DNA from: Achatina immaculata
Taxonomy: Eukaryota > Mollusca > Gastropoda > Stylommatophora > Achatinidae
Length of the DNA: 64,000 bases
Direction: 5' to 3'
Assembly: GCA_009760885.1 (NCBI GenBank)
Contig: CM019713.1
Coordinates: 82,441,131 to 82,505,130, forward strand
Below the pieces are notes generated by a model. It was not told where the DNA came from. It worked only from the letters and a program-made list of their open reading frames with translations, and made no database searches. The translations under genes were made by a program, and so were the position numbers. This document shows, in pieces, positions 10,746 to 22,394 of the stretch. The number at the start of each line of letters is the position of its first letter. Within the stretch, counting starts at the first letter, position 1.

Positions 10746-11015
10746 TTAAACTGGTGCAATGAAAACCACAATGTCACGCAATCCCGCTTCTGCGACCCAC
10801 AGAGAGTACAGGCCCAAGCCCCGCGATACTCTGAACCTCTTGTGGTCCTCTTGAATGAAGAGGAAGAAGAAGGAGGAGCCCCGGATGTTGCAGAACACTG
10901 CACTTACTCAGACCGAGCCCAGCTGCTTCAATACTGGCTGCTGTTTATAAAGATGTGCATTTTCTGAGACCAGATCTAGAGTCTGAGAAAGTCACTGACT
11001 GAATGGCAATGTAGT

Positions 11016-11311
11016 TACACCGACTCTAGACTTCTTCATCAATGGCTTATTTACACAGACTCTAGACTTCTTCATCAATGGCTTATTTACACCGACTCTG
11101 ATTCTTCAAAAAATTGCTGTATGACTCCACAGTCCTGACAGTTCAACTCCCAATGAAATTAAAAAAAAAAAAAAAGAGAAAAATGAGGGCAAGCTGAAAG
11201 TTTTAAATCTGAAATCCTGAAAAACTGTTTCATCTTACACTTTGAAATGCACAGCCATCTTCTTGGCAAAGTTCCTTCTTCAGATCTAGGTCACTTCGGC
11301 CTCTCACATAC
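11016..11311. other. intron sequence left of NPEPL1 exon 5
   Basis: It includes a roughly 45-bp direct repeat (gactctagacttcttcatca, twice at 11020-11100) and a 15-A run near 11161. Nothing else is recognised. Confidence 0.5.
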
Positions 11312-11467
11312 CTGCAAAAAGTTGTCCACATTCATTTCGCTACAGGGCATGTCCACAATTTTAGCAGCCAGTCGGACCCCCTCCGCAGCAACTTTCAGAC
11401 ACTCCAGTTCCTCAGCACTGAGAAGGACTCTCTTTTCATCGTCAAGAACTATAAACTCCACTGTCAC
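11312..11467 (-). CDS. NPEPL1: NPEPL1 exon 5
   Basis: Acceptor gtggtgaag after a T-rich tract, 52 codons in phase 0, donor CAG|gtatgt. Motifs are VTVEFIVLDD, GVRLAAKIVDMPCSEMN and VDNFLQ; the vertebrate counterpart reads TVTVEFF and GVRLAARIVDTPCNEMN. This is the linker into the catalytic domain, with the conserved D-x-P-x-x-x-M-N signature of M17 enzymes. The first 31 bases of this exon and its acceptor recur as a fragment at 9062-9092, within a tandem duplication. Confidence 0.93.
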
Positions 11468-13145
11468 CTTCACCACAGACAAAAAAAACAAACGATGAAC
11501 TGCAGCAGAAAACAAGCACCAGAGAAATACAGAAAACAGTTTTACAAAACCCACAAAATATCAGCTTCACCTGTAAGGTTACATATAAACTAAGCTTCAG
11601 TACCAGACCAGGTAGTGATGTTGATTTGTACATGTACTTGTAAGAACTCCCTGGTGTTATCTGTAGAGGTGTTGGGGCACAGCATGGTGTTGGCGTGGGA
11701 GCGGGTTATGTCCCGGAGCACAGCTAAAAAGCAGGGGCTGATAGAGCAGTTTTCAGGGACCCCACGTGGTTCTAAGGCCTGTTATAGCCGGAGGTGGGGT
11801 GGGGAATACGCTCTCCACTCCAATGTCTCCAAGGCATGCATTTCAAATAGCCTCTGATGGTCCACAACCAGCTCCTGGCCTTCTCGTGGCGGAACTGTTC
11901 AAACTGACAGGAGATGAGGCGAAGGCAAATATCTAGTGCCTGAAAACCAGACGTTTCGGGTAGATGAGAGTCTTATTTGGTAGCTCATCTGGGAGAAGGA
12001 AAACTGATTTAAAACCTGCTGCTGGCAAGATTCAGCTGCCACGTGTGGGGTGAAACTCCTCCCAGCCAATGAAGAAAAATGTGGTTAGGGGTGGCACGCA
12101 GCGCCATCGTGGAAAAGGTGAAGGAAAGGATTAAGTGAAGTAGCCTGTAGTCTCGATGTCAGGACTACTCCAATCACGCCACCTTTGCTCTAGAGGCTGG
12201 CAATGTCTTATACACACCCATACTGGGGCAGATTAGCCTAAACCGGCCTAACCCAGGGGTTAAACTAAGATATTGCTGGCGAGATTCTTCGGATCCCGCG
12301 TGTGGAGTGAAACTCCTTCCAGCCAATGAAGAAAATGCGATTAGGGTTGCCGGGCGGCACCGCGGTGATGGAAAGGATAAAGTGAAGTTTATGTCCAGTA
12401 GACTCATGGCAAGGGCTACTCATACCATGGCACCTCTGCTCTAGAGGCTGGCTACATCCGATATACACCCATACTGGTGAAATATGCCTAAACTGGCTTA
12501 ACCCAGGGGTGAAACTTGATGACTACTCATGTCATGGTACCTCCGCTCTAGAGGTCAGTCACATCCTAAACATGCCCATAATGGGATAATATGCCTAAAC
12601 CGGATCAACCCAGGGGTGGAAGTCACTAGTGGCGAGGATTCGTCCTCCTGGACAAAAGCTCCACCCTGGTCACAACTAGGAAGGGTAGCAGCCACGACCA
12701 CAAACTGCTGAAGTCGGAGACACTGGACCAGTGCAGTCTAGATAGGCAACCACCTCTCACCTGGCGGGGATATATGCGTATCCTAATCACGATGAGGTTT
12801 TCCGGTGAGAAAGTCCAACGCTGGACTGGATGGGCAACCACCTCTCACCTGACGGGGAATTATGCGTATCCTAATCACGCTGAATTTTCCAGTGAGAAAG
12901 TCCAACGCTGGACTGGATGGGCAACCACCTCTCACCTGGCGGGGATACACAGATATCCCAAAACATGTTGAGGTTTTCCAGTGAGAAAGTCCAACTCTAG
13001 GCTGGATGGGCAACCACCTCTCACCCAGCGGGGATATATGGATATCCAAAACATGTCGAGGTTTTCTGGTGAGAAAGTCCAACTCTAGATTAAACTGGTG
13101 CAATGAAAACCACAATGTCACGCAATCCCGCTTCTGCGACCCACA
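11436..13145. repeat. composite repeat, copy 2
   Basis: It begins inside NPEPL1 exon 5 and runs rightwards through the same order of segments as copy 1. It is cut at ttctgcgacccacag, where copy 3 starts with acaaaaaaaacaaacg. The shared cacag at the junction suggests unequal recombination or end joining. Copies 2 and 3 are more alike than either is to copy 1. Confidence 0.88.
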
Positions 13146-15037
13146 GACAAAAAAAACAAACGATGAACTGCAGCAGAAAACAAGCACCAGAGAAATACAG
13201 AAAACAGTTTTACAAAACCCACAAAATATCAGCTTCACCTGTAAGGTTACATATAAACTAAGCTTCAGTACCAGACCAGGTAGTGATGTTGATTTGTACA
13301 TGTACTTGTAAGAACTCCCTGGTGTTATCTGTAGAGGTGTTGGGGCACAGCATGGTGTTGGCGTGGGAGCGGGTTATGTCCCGGAGCACAGCTAAAAAGC
13401 AGGGGCTGATAGAGCAGTTTTCAGGGACCCCACGTGGTTCTAAGGCCTGTTATAGCCGGAGGTGGGGTGGGGAATACGCTCTCCACTCCAATGTCTCCAA
13501 GGCATGCATTTCAAATAGCCTCTGATGGTCCACAACCAGCTCCTGGCCTTCTCGTGGCGGAACTGTTCAAACTGACAGGAGATGAGGCGAAGGCAAATAT
13601 CTAGTGCCTGAAAACCAGACGTTTCGGGTAGATGAGAGTCTTATTTGGTAGCTCATCTGGGAGAAGGAAAACTGATTTAAAACCTGCTGCTGGCAAGATT
13701 CAGCTGCCACGTGTGGGGTGAAACTCCTCCCAGCCAATGAAGAAAAATGTGGTTAGGGGTGGCACGCAGCGCCATCGTGGAAAAGGTGAAGGAAAGGATT
13801 AAGTGAAGTAGCCTGTAGTCTCGATGTCAGGACTACTCCAATCACGCCACCTTTGCTCTAGAGGCTGGCAATGTCTTATACACACCCATACTGGGGCAGA
13901 TTAGCCTAAACCGGCCTAACCCAGGGGTTAAACTAAGATATTGCTGGCGAGATTCTTCGGATCCCGCGTGTGGAGTGAAACTCCTTCCAGCCAATGAAGA
14001 AAATGCGATTAGGGTTGCCGGGCGGCACCGCGGTGATGGAAAGGATAAAGTGAAGTTTATGTCCAGTAGACTCATGGCAAGGGCTACTCATACCATGGCA
14101 CCTCTGCTCTAGAGGCTGGCTACATCCGATATACACCCATACTGGTGAAATATGCCTAAACTGGCTTAACCCAGGGGTGAAACTTGATGACTACTCATGT
14201 CATGGTACCTCCGCTCTAGAGGTCAGTCACATCCTAAACATGCCCATAATGGGATAATATGCCTAAACCGGATCAACCCAGGGGTGGAAGTCACTAGTGG
14301 CGAGGATTCGTCCTCCTGGACAAAAGCTCCACCCTGGTCACAACTAGGAAGGGTAGCAGCCACGACCACAAACTGCTGAAGTCGGAGACACTGGACCAGT
14401 GCAGTCTAGATAGGCAACCACCTCTCACCTGGCGGGGATATATGCGTATCCTAATCACGATGAGGTTTTCCGGTGAGAAAGTCCAACGCTGACTGGATGG
14501 GCAACCACCTCTCACCTTGCGGGGATACACAGATATCCCAAAACATGTTGAGGTTTTCCAGTGAGAAAGTCCAACTCTAGGCTGGATGGGCAACCACCTC
14601 TCACCCTGCGGGGATATATGGATATCCAAAACATGTCGAGGTTTTCTAGTGAGAAAGTCCAACTCTAGATTAAACTGGTGCAATGAAAACCACAATGTCA
14701 TGCAATCCCGCTTCTGTGACCCACAGAGAATACAGCCCCAAGCCCCGCGATACTCTGAACTTATTGTGGTCCTCTTGGGGATCTTGCGCGGTCCTCTCAG
14801 GGACCACAGGACCTATCGAGGACCACAAGAGTAAATTCAATAGGATCACAGGGTGATCTTGGTGGTAGAAGCGAATGAAGAAGAAGAAGAAGGAGGAGCC
14901 CCAGATGTTGCAGAACACTGCACTTACTCAGACCGAGCCCAGCTGCTTCAATACTGGCTCCTGTTTATAAAGATGCGCATTTTCTGAGACCAGATCTAGA
15001 GTCTGAGAAAGTCACTGACTGAATGGCAATGTAGTTA
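13146..15037. repeat. composite repeat, copy 3
   Basis: Same layout as copies 1 and 2, with one 88-bp unit fewer and a different insert near 14770-14860. Its right end (14900-15037) matches the right end of copy 1 (10880-11015), including the tract ctgcttcaatactggct. Confidence 0.88.
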
Positions 15038-15275
15038 GGGCACTAGTCTCTCATGGCAAAGGATAAGGTTTGAATCTGGCCTTAGGCACCTCAGTCACAC
15101 TGATGTAGAAATAGGTTCCTGGCTTCTTCAGGAGCTGAGAAAGGAAAGGCAGCCATGTGTGACGCTGGCCACATCATTATCTAGTGCACTGACAGGTCAC
15201 AAAAAATATGGCCTCTCATCTGTCTGATGTACAGGCCAAAGCTGGATGTGTTGGGCCTTGTAAGGCATATAACAT
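15030..15275 (+). mobile_element. probable tRNA-derived SINE
   Basis: A polymerase III-like A box (tagttagggcactagtctct) is followed at tRNA-like spacing by a B box (ggtttgaatctgg). Then comes a body with ggttcctggcttcttcagga and gctggccacatcatta. The body recalls SINE bodies frequent in gastropod genomes. No clear A tail or target duplication was identified. Confidence 0.5.
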
Positions 15276-15438
15276 AAATGCAGCGCAACTGCCTTTTTGA
15301 GGGTAATCTGTCTAATATGAAGATTGTCACTTAATAATCTCATGGCAACATTTGCTATGAAGAACTCAGATTTATTACCACAAGGAGATGCTACAACAAT
15401 GAACACATATCAAACGGGAAATTTTAAAAACAGCAAAC

Positions 15439-15540
15439 CTTCCGTGTTGTGTTATGACTGCCAGATTTTGCTGAGTAGACTGGAAGAGCTCTGGCAACTG
15501 CCAAGCCCGAGGCAAAAACATTTTCATGTTCACAGACAAT
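15439..15540 (-). CDS. NPEPL1: NPEPL1 exon 4
   Basis: Acceptor atctacag, 34 codons in phase 0, donor AAG|gtttgc. The translation runs IVCEHENVFASGLAVARALP and then VYSAKSGSHNTTRK. It aligns with the vertebrate MVCEQPEVFASACALARAFP segment. Both junctions are phase 0 and agree with exons 3 and 5. An A/G-rich low-complexity tract lies immediately upstream in the intron (15550-15690). Confidence 0.9.
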
Positions 15541-15549
15541 CTGTAGATT

Positions 15550-15690
15550 GAAATGAAAAAAAAAAAAAATGAAAGAAAGGGAAAAAAATGATGAAAAAAA
15601 GAAAGAAAAAAGAAAAGAAAAGAGAAAGAAAGAAAAATGAAAAATGAAAAAACAAAAACACAAGAAAGAATAAAGAAAAAAAGGAAGAAA
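15550..15690. repeat. A/G-rich low-complexity tract
   Basis: Mostly gaaa and aaag words. On the minus strand it forms a long pyrimidine tract leading up to the acceptor of NPEPL1 exon 4. Confidence 0.85.
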
Positions 15691-15939
15691 ATGCTTGTCT
15701 GATCTAATTCTACTTGAAAAAAAAGACAACTCCCAGAACAAGACCAGAATATTTCTTTTGGTAGGGGCAACTAACAGGTAATAATAAAACACTGAAAGTA
15801 ATTCAATCAGTGAAAAAACAAACAACAAACAAACAACATCTCAATCCTCACTCGTAAGACAGAAAAGATGACTATGACGGAAAGATGGTCTACCTGCTGA
15901 TTCCAGCGAAACACCCCATCTTTTTGTTTGTTTGTTTAA

Positions 15940-16620
15940 TTCATGAAAACATCTGCTCCCTCTTCAGCTTTGTGAAGTACTTGTACTGTCATGTGATGTG
16001 CCCTTTCCAGAACGTTGTCCCTCTCACAGCCTCTCTGAAAGTAATACGGTCTTGAGCAAGTTGACCAGCGTCTTGCAGTGACACATTCAGGCTTTCTGTG
16101 ATGTTCCGAGTCCTTCTGCAGCAAGGTCACTCCCTTTCTCTTTTGCCGGGCACTAGGCCTTCTGCTATCAACCTCTCCAGGCTATCGTGTCTCTTGATGT
16201 GGCCAAAGTATCTCAACTTTCTAATTTTGATGGTGTTATGAGCCAGTTTTCTGTGGCACCTAATTCTGTCAGTATCTCTTTATTCGATTTTCTTTCTATC
16301 TATGATATTCTAAGTGCCTTTCTGTAGCATTTCATTTCAAACGCCGTTATTCTCGCTTCCAGTGATTTGTTAAGTGTCCATGCTTTGCATCTGGACGTTG
16401 CCATGCGGAGATGTAAAATCTTAGTAAACATAAGCTTGTTTTCTTGTTGGTACCTTGCCACATATTCTTCATCTGTGCTAGTTTCTGTGATGCAACTGCA
16501 AGTCTCCTTTTAGTTTCCACTGTTAAGTCACTGTTAGCAGTGATGACTGGATCTAGATATTCAAATTTATTTTCATTTTCCCAACTCTTCACGGTCCAAC
16601 GTAATTTTGGGCTTGCTTCT
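15940..16620 (-). mobile_element. LINE family B-like 3' fragment
   Basis: Degenerate C-terminal region with FEYLDPVITANSDLTVETKRR and LAQMKNMWQG, the post-RT segment of LINE ORF2 proteins. Frames are broken and the start is truncated. It lies in NPEPL1 intron 3-4. Confidence 0.75.
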
Positions 16621-16639
16621 CATTTTGCCATTTATCATT

Positions 16640-17060
16640 CATTCATTTGCATGTCCCTTGCGGAACTTTGCCTCCCTAACAGCACTCCTGTAGGCCTCTC
16701 GGTTGTAAGCAAGATGGCCTACTGCTGATGCATCCATTTGCAGATCATCAACAATGTCTTGCAGCCATTTTCGCCTTGGTCTTCCTCTCTTTTTCCCATT
16801 ATGTACCCTTCCAAGACGGTCTTCTCTAGATTATCATGATGTTTAATGTGTCCAAAATATTTCCGTTTTCTCTCTTTAATCCTCTTTACTAGCCAGCCTT
16901 CTTCAATATTAAGGTCTTGTAGTATGGATATATTTTTTTTTTGCGTCCATGATAGTTGAAGAACTCTTCTGTAGCATTTACATTCAAAGGCATTTATGTG
17001 TTTCTCAGCTGTTTTGTTAAGTGTCCAGGTCTCACAGGCATATGTTATCATTACTTTGGT
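16640..17060 (-). mobile_element. LINE family B 3' fragment
   Basis: An open frame of 110 codons carries YACETWTLNKTAEKHINAFE, CYRRVLQLSW, KRKYFGHIKHHDNLEKTVLE and GYIMGKR. These are post-RT motifs shared with the B copies at 19.3, 29.5 and 49.4 kb. 5' truncated. Confidence 0.85.
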
Positions 17061-17504
17061 TTTTTTTTTGTGTTTAAGAAGAGGTTGTGAGCTTCGCTAC
17101 ATTACATGTACACTCGTACTAAATCAAGTGTGTGGTAATAACAAAAGATGACTTATGTATGTCAGACAGGCCTTTGTGCCCATTCCTTACCCTTTAAAAA
17201 TAATGATTATTTGTTCATTTCTTCATTTGTAAATTTAAAGCTACATCTTTCTTGCTTATGTTTTTGCACCGTGGACTAACAAATACTGAGATTAGAATGA
17301 GTTAGAGAACAATTCTTCTCTCTCACTAAAGTAACAAGAGAGATTAGAATGAGTTGTTGTCTCACTCATTTCTTCGTTAGTTTCTAACAAACTAGTGCTA
17401 ACAAACATGCTTCTCCTTGTATTGTGCAGTCCTTGCTATCTCTCACTACGAAGGCTACCCTGTCAGTTTCTGTGCCACTGGCTCAGCCAATTAAGAAGAG
17501 GAAA

Positions 17505-18465
17505 AAAAGATGGGTGAAGCAAACAATGAAAAACTAAACGGACCAGGCAAACACTGAGAAACAAAGTGAATGAGACAAACAGAAACTAAATGTTTAGGAC
17601 AGACAACAAGAAACAAAATAGGTGAGGCTGGCAACAAGAAACAAAATAGGTGAAGCTGACAACAAGAAACAAAATAGGTGAGGCTGACAACAAGAAACAA
17701 AATAGGTGAGGCTGGCAACAAGAAACAAAATAGGTGAGGCTGACAACAAGAAACAAAATAGGTGAGGCAGGCAACAAGAAACTGAACGGATGAGGCTGAC
17801 AACAAGAAACTGAACGGATGAGGCTGACAACAAGAAACTGAACAGATGAGGCTGACAACAAGAAACAGAATAGATGAGGCTGACAACAAGAAACTGAATG
17901 GATGAGGTTGACAACAAGAAACAAAATAGGTGAGGCAGGCAACAAGAAACTAAACGGATGAGGCTGACAACAAGAAAGTGAACAGATGAGGCTGACAACA
18001 AGAAAGTGAACAGATGAGGCTGACAACAAGAAAGTGAACAGATGAGGCTGACAACAAGAAACTGAACGGATGAGGCAGACAATAAACTGAACGGATGAGG
18101 CTGACAACAAGAAACTGAACAGATGAGGCTGACAACAAGAAACAAAATAGATAAGGCAGACAAAAAGAACAGAATAGATGAGGCAGACAACAAGAACAGA
18201 ATAGATGAGGCTGACAACAAGAAAGTGAACAGATGAGGCAGACAACAAGAACAGAACAGATGAGGCAGACAACAAGAACAGAACAGATGAGGCAGACAAC
18301 AAGAACAGAACAGATGAGGCAGACAACAAGAAACAGAATAGATGAGACTAACAACAAGAACAGAACAGATGAGGCAGACAACAAGAAACAGAACAGATGA
18401 GGCAGACAACAAGAACAGAACAGATGAGGCAGACAACAAGAATAGAACAGATGAGGCAGACGAAG
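17505..18465. repeat. 27-30-bp minisatellite, about 33 copies
   Basis: Units based on gaggctgacaacaagaaac with two alternating subtypes. It stays open in several minus frames (up to 300 codons of CCQPHLF-type repeats) purely through composition. It ends about 25 bp from the donor of NPEPL1 exon 3. Confidence 0.95.
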
Positions 18466-18488
18466 TGAAAATAACAACAAGTACTAAC

Positions 18489-18648
18489 CACCACATACTC
18501 CTGACCTCCAGCCAGACAACTCTTCACCAACTTGGTCAGCGAGTGGCACCGTGAAGGAGTGTTGTGACGGCTGCACTTGAGAGGCAGGGCAGCAACAGTG
18601 ACGCTGTTGAGCCACAAAGAACACTGGTCCGTTGGGGATGGATGGAGG
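18489..18648 (-). CDS. NPEPL1: NPEPL1 exon 3
   Basis: Acceptor ataagcag, then one base finishing a split codon and 53 codons, donor gttagt. The translation begins LHPSPTDQCSLWLNSVTVAALP and carries CSRHNTPS, LTKLVKSC and GGQEYVV. This tracks the vertebrate NPEPL1 segment with NPTDSCPLYLNYATVAALP and SRHNSP. It is the N-terminal, non-catalytic domain. A 1-kb minisatellite begins only about 25 bp past the donor. The number 3 assumes one short exon between this and the start-codon exon. Confidence 0.9.
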
Positions 18649-19323
18649 CTGCTTATGCAAGTGGCAAATGTCTGAATTTGGAAAATTTTTAAACAATTTG
18701 TTAACTGCATCATACACACTTACTGCTTACATTTGCAATTCTATCTCCTGGATGAATGGGGCTGTTTTTTTTTTTTTCTGTAATTCCTGTATAGAATGAT
18801 ACAGCCTGGATTCTTGAATGACTTCACAGCTCGGATTCTTGAATGATTTCAATGGACCAGCTGCTGCAAATCCAGTGTTTCATATCTGGTGCAGGTTTGG
18901 AGAATGTGCCCCACAATCTGAAGTGCCTCACACACACAAAGGGGAGAATTTGAAACTTTAAACTTTGTATACGCATGATCTTGGAAATTTATGAACTAAC
19001 TGTTATTAATATTTCAAAACAGAACAACCATCAATGATGACCAAGTTTTCTACTCGGTAGCAGCTGCCAAGACAAGACAAGCTTCACACGGACATTCACC
19101 AGCTTCAACAAAATAAAGACATGCACATAAAACCTTCAGCTTGAAAATCACTGTCAGTAAGGACAAGAATCTTGTGCGCCATGGATGACTGGATGGTGCT
19201 GATGATGTGAATTCTTCCTTTCTTTTATTTCTTCTATCTCCCAGGAACTCTGAGCTGGTGTCTGATGTGGTGAAGATGTTGAAGCACAGCATCATGTCAC
19301 TTTGGAAACAGGTTCAGTCAGTC
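18649..19323. other. intron sequence, no feature recognised
   Basis: A single-copy-looking stretch right of NPEPL1 exon 3. The missing short exon 2 was looked for here without success. It contains a T run near 18765. Confidence 0.4.
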
Positions 19324-20415
19324 AGACATTTGCATGTCCCTTGAGGAACTTTGCCTCCCTACCCTAACAGCACTCCTGGAGGCCTCTCGGTTGTAAGCAA
19401 GATGCCTGCTGCTGATGCATTCATTTGCAGATCATCAACGATGTCTTGCAGCCATCTTCGCCTTGCTCTTCCTCTCTTTCTTTTTCCCATTATGTACCCT
19501 CCCAAGACGGTCTTCTCTAAATCATCATGACATTTAATGTCCCCAAAATATTTAAGTTTTCTTTGTTTAATCCTCTTTACTATCCAGCCTACTTCAATAT
19601 TAAGTTCTTGTAGTTTGGATATATTTATTCTTTTCTGTGTCCATGATATTTTAAGAACTATTCTGTAGCATTTACATTCAAAGGCATTTATGTGTTTCTC
19701 AACTGTTTTGTTAAGCGTCCAGGTCTCATAGGGATATTTTGCGATGGGAAAGATGCATACCCTTAAAAATCTTATTTTTGTAGTTCTGTCTGTACCTCTC
19801 CACAGCTTCTTTAGTTGTTTTACTTTGTGAAGAGTGACAGATATCCTCCTTGTAATTTCCCTCATTGTATCTCCATTATTAGTTAGTAGTGATCCAAGAT
19901 AAGAATTAGAAAAATATTTTGGCCAAACACTATAAGAAATAACATCTTATTAGCAGAAATGCAGATGAAACCACTGACAACAATTATTGAGGAAAGACGC
20001 TGGCGATGGCTGGGACATGTGTTCCGAATGACTGACAACTCACTACCAAAAATAGCACTAAGATGGACACCACAGGGGAGCAGAAGTAAGGGTAGACCAA
20101 AAGAGACATGGAGAAGAACAACAGAAAGGATGTTGAGCAATAGAGGGCTCACCTGGGCAAGAGCAGAAAAAAAGGCGAAGGACAGGCATTTGTGGAAAAC
20201 CCTTGCGGAAGCCCCATGTGCCCTGGGCACTTAAGGTTCAGAGAGAGAGAGAGTGATCCAAGATATTCAAAACTCTCCACCTCTTCCAGTTTTTCCTCAT
20301 TGATACATATTTCAGCTGCCTTGTTTGTTTTGTCAGTTGTCATCAATTTAGTTTTCTTTGCATTAAGATAGAGGTTCTGCTCTTCACTGTTCTTACAGAC
20401 TGACATAATTAGTTA
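19324..20415 (-). mobile_element. LINE family B 3' part, interrupted by LINE A
   Basis: Minus-strand pieces 19324-19901 and 20252-20415 join across the inserted LINE. They give NLYLNAKKTKLMTTDKTN, KLEEVESFEYLGSL, then MREITRRISVTLHKV, YETWTLNKTVEKHINAFE and GYIMGKRKRGRARRRWLQD. Frames are mostly open but 5' truncated. Confidence 0.88.
19902..20251 (+). mobile_element. LINE family A, 350-bp 5'-truncated insertion with 14-bp target duplication
   Basis: It is flanked by agtgatccaagata at 19888-19901 and 20252-20265. The inserted 3' end carries EMQMKPLTTIIEERRWRWLG and stops with GGGCACTTAAGGTTCAGAG and a GA tail. A clean target-primed insertion into a family B LINE. Confidence 0.95.
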
Positions 20416-20616
20416 AAACAAGTTGCAAAGAGCTATTTTTTTCAGTCCATGAGTGCAGATAATAAGCAGGGGGTGTGCAGTAGTTCTGTAGCAGGCTCCG
20501 GTGCCACTGGGGGTATGAACAGAGAGGTGGGACAGGATCTAGATCGGCTATAGTTCGTCAACCCTTACAGTAGCATGTCAGCTATGAGCTGCCGACTGTC
20601 AAATCAGACGGTGTCT

Positions 20617-22045
20617 TCACTCCCAGTCTTGACCATGGCTCATCCCATTTTCCCTCAAGGTAATCCTAGTGACACTCCCAGCCTTGACCATGGCTCATCC
20701 CATTTTCCCTCAAGGTAATCCTAGTGACACTCCCAGCATTGACCATGACTCATCCCATTTTCCCTCAAGGTAATCCTAGTGACACTCCCAGTCTTGACCA
20801 TGGCTCATCCCATTTTCCCTCAAGGTAATCCTAGTGACACTCCCAGTCTTGATCATGGCTCATCCCATTTTCCCTCAAGGTAATCCTAGTGACAATCCCA
20901 GTCTTGACCATGGCTCATCCCATTTTCCCTCAAGGTAATCCTAGTGGCACTCCCAGTCTTGACCATGGCTCATCCCATTTTCCCTCAAGGTAATCCCTAG
21001 TGGCACTCCCAGTCTTGACCATGGCTCATCCCATTTTCCCTCAAGGTAATCCTAGTGGCACTCCCAGCCTTGACCATGGCTCATCCCATTTTCCCTCAAG
21101 GTAATCCTAGTGACTCTCCCAGCCTTGACCATGGTTCATTCTTTTTTCCTCAAGATAGTCCTAGTGACTCTCCCAGTGTTGATCATGACTCATCCCATTT
21201 TCCCTCAAGGTAATCCTAGTGACTCTCCCAGTGTTGATCATGACTCATCCCATTTTCCCTCAAGGTAATCCTAGTGACTCTCCCAGTGTTGATCATGACT
21301 CATCCCATTTTCCCTCAAGGTAATCCTAGTGACTCTCCCAGTGTTGATCATGACTCATCCCATTTTCCCTCAAGGTAATCCTAGTGACTCTCCCAGTGTT
21401 GATCATGACTCATCCCATTTTCCCTCAAGGTAATCCTAGTGGCACTCCCAGTCTTGACCATGGCTCATCCCATTTTCCCTCAAGGTAATCCTAGTGGCAC
21501 TCCCAGTCTTGACCATGGCTCATCCCATTTTCCCTCAAGGTAATCCTAGTGGCACTCCCAGCCTTGACCATGGCTCATCCCATTTTCCCTCAAGGTAATC
21601 CTAGTGACTCTCCCAGCCTTGACCATGGTTCATTCTTTTTTCCTCAAGATAGTCCTAGTGACTCTCCCAGTGTTGATCATGACTCATCCATTTTCCCTCA
21701 AGGTAATCCTAGTGACTCTCCCAGTGTTGATCATGACTCATCCCATTTTCCCTCAAGGTAATCCTAGTGACTCTCCCAGTGTTGATCATGACTCATCCCA
21801 TTTTCCCTCAAGGTAATCCTAGTGACTCTCCCAGTGTTGATCATGACTCATCCCATTTTCCCTCAAGGTAATCCTAGTGACTCTCCCAGTGTTGATCATG
21901 ACTCATCCCATTTTCCCTCAAGGTAATCCTAGTGACTCTCCCAGTGTTGATCATGACTCATCCCATTTTCCCTCAAGGTAATCCTAGTGACTTTCCCAGT
22001 GTTGATCATGACTCATTCTCTTTTCCTCAAGGTAATCATAGTGAC
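20617..22045. repeat. 55-bp minisatellite, about 26 copies
   Basis: 55-bp units built from catcccattttccctcaagg and taatcctagtgacactccca. A block containing a variant unit with ttcttttttcctcaagatag occurs twice (near 21130 and 21630), so the array has a higher-order repeat. It lies in NPEPL1 intron 1 or 2. Confidence 0.95.
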
Positions 22046-22394
22046 AATCTGGAATATTTGCTCAGCTCATCTGGTGATTCTTCAAATTCCCTAATTAAAA
22101 CTCATTCCAGCAGAAGATGTTGCACACCTTCCTCTTCTTTGCCTGCTGCGGAGTTTACAGCATCATGTAACCCATATCTGCAGCTGGGTGTCTGGGACAT
22201 TTCTCACACAAATCTGAACCACCAACTCTGCTGTGAAAGACTAATGTGTTAGCCACTTTGGCTACTACAGCACTAAAAAGAGTATCTGAATTTTCTTGCA
22301 ACTGGAGAAGGAAAGGGTGAGCATGGGTGGTGATGACCACATCTCCTTCTAGTGTGCCAAATGGTGAAGATAAATACTGGCATTTACACTGTAT
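22046..22394. other. spacer between two minisatellites
   Basis: No gene or repeat recognised. Confidence 0.4.

Larger units (their letters stand above)
9062..11015. repeat. composite repeat, copy 1
   Basis: GC-richer unit found three times. In order it holds an NPEPL1 exon 5 fragment, an A tract, a stretch around ggtgttggggcacagcatgg, two or three diverged internal subunits each with gtgaaactcc and ccagccaatgaag, and an array of 88-bp units (10403-10745). It ends near ggcaatgtagtt. Copy 1 carries a 12-bp insertion near 9300 that copies 2 and 3 lack. No coding potential is recognised. It may be an ancient transposon or LINE 5' region; unclassified. Confidence 0.85.

Noticed and set aside
10439..10903. 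154-codon minus-strand ORF in the composite repeat (also at 12783-13301 and 14294-14701)
   Set aside because: Three copies differ by frame-changing joins and the ORF follows the 88-bp units; no protein family recognised.
17586..18496. ORFs of 176-300 codons on the minus strand
   Set aside because: They are readings of a 27-30-bp minisatellite in three frames at once; NPEPL1 exon 3 is in the neighbouring sequence, not in these ORFs.
18731..18747. 17-nt candidate for the missing NPEPL1 exon 2 (tccag|GAGATAGAATTGCAAAT|gtaagc, phase 0 to 2)
   Set aside because: Splice sites and phase fit, but the peptide (EIELQ) does not resemble the expected LWQAALST segment and the following intron would be only 82 nt. 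Chance is likely.
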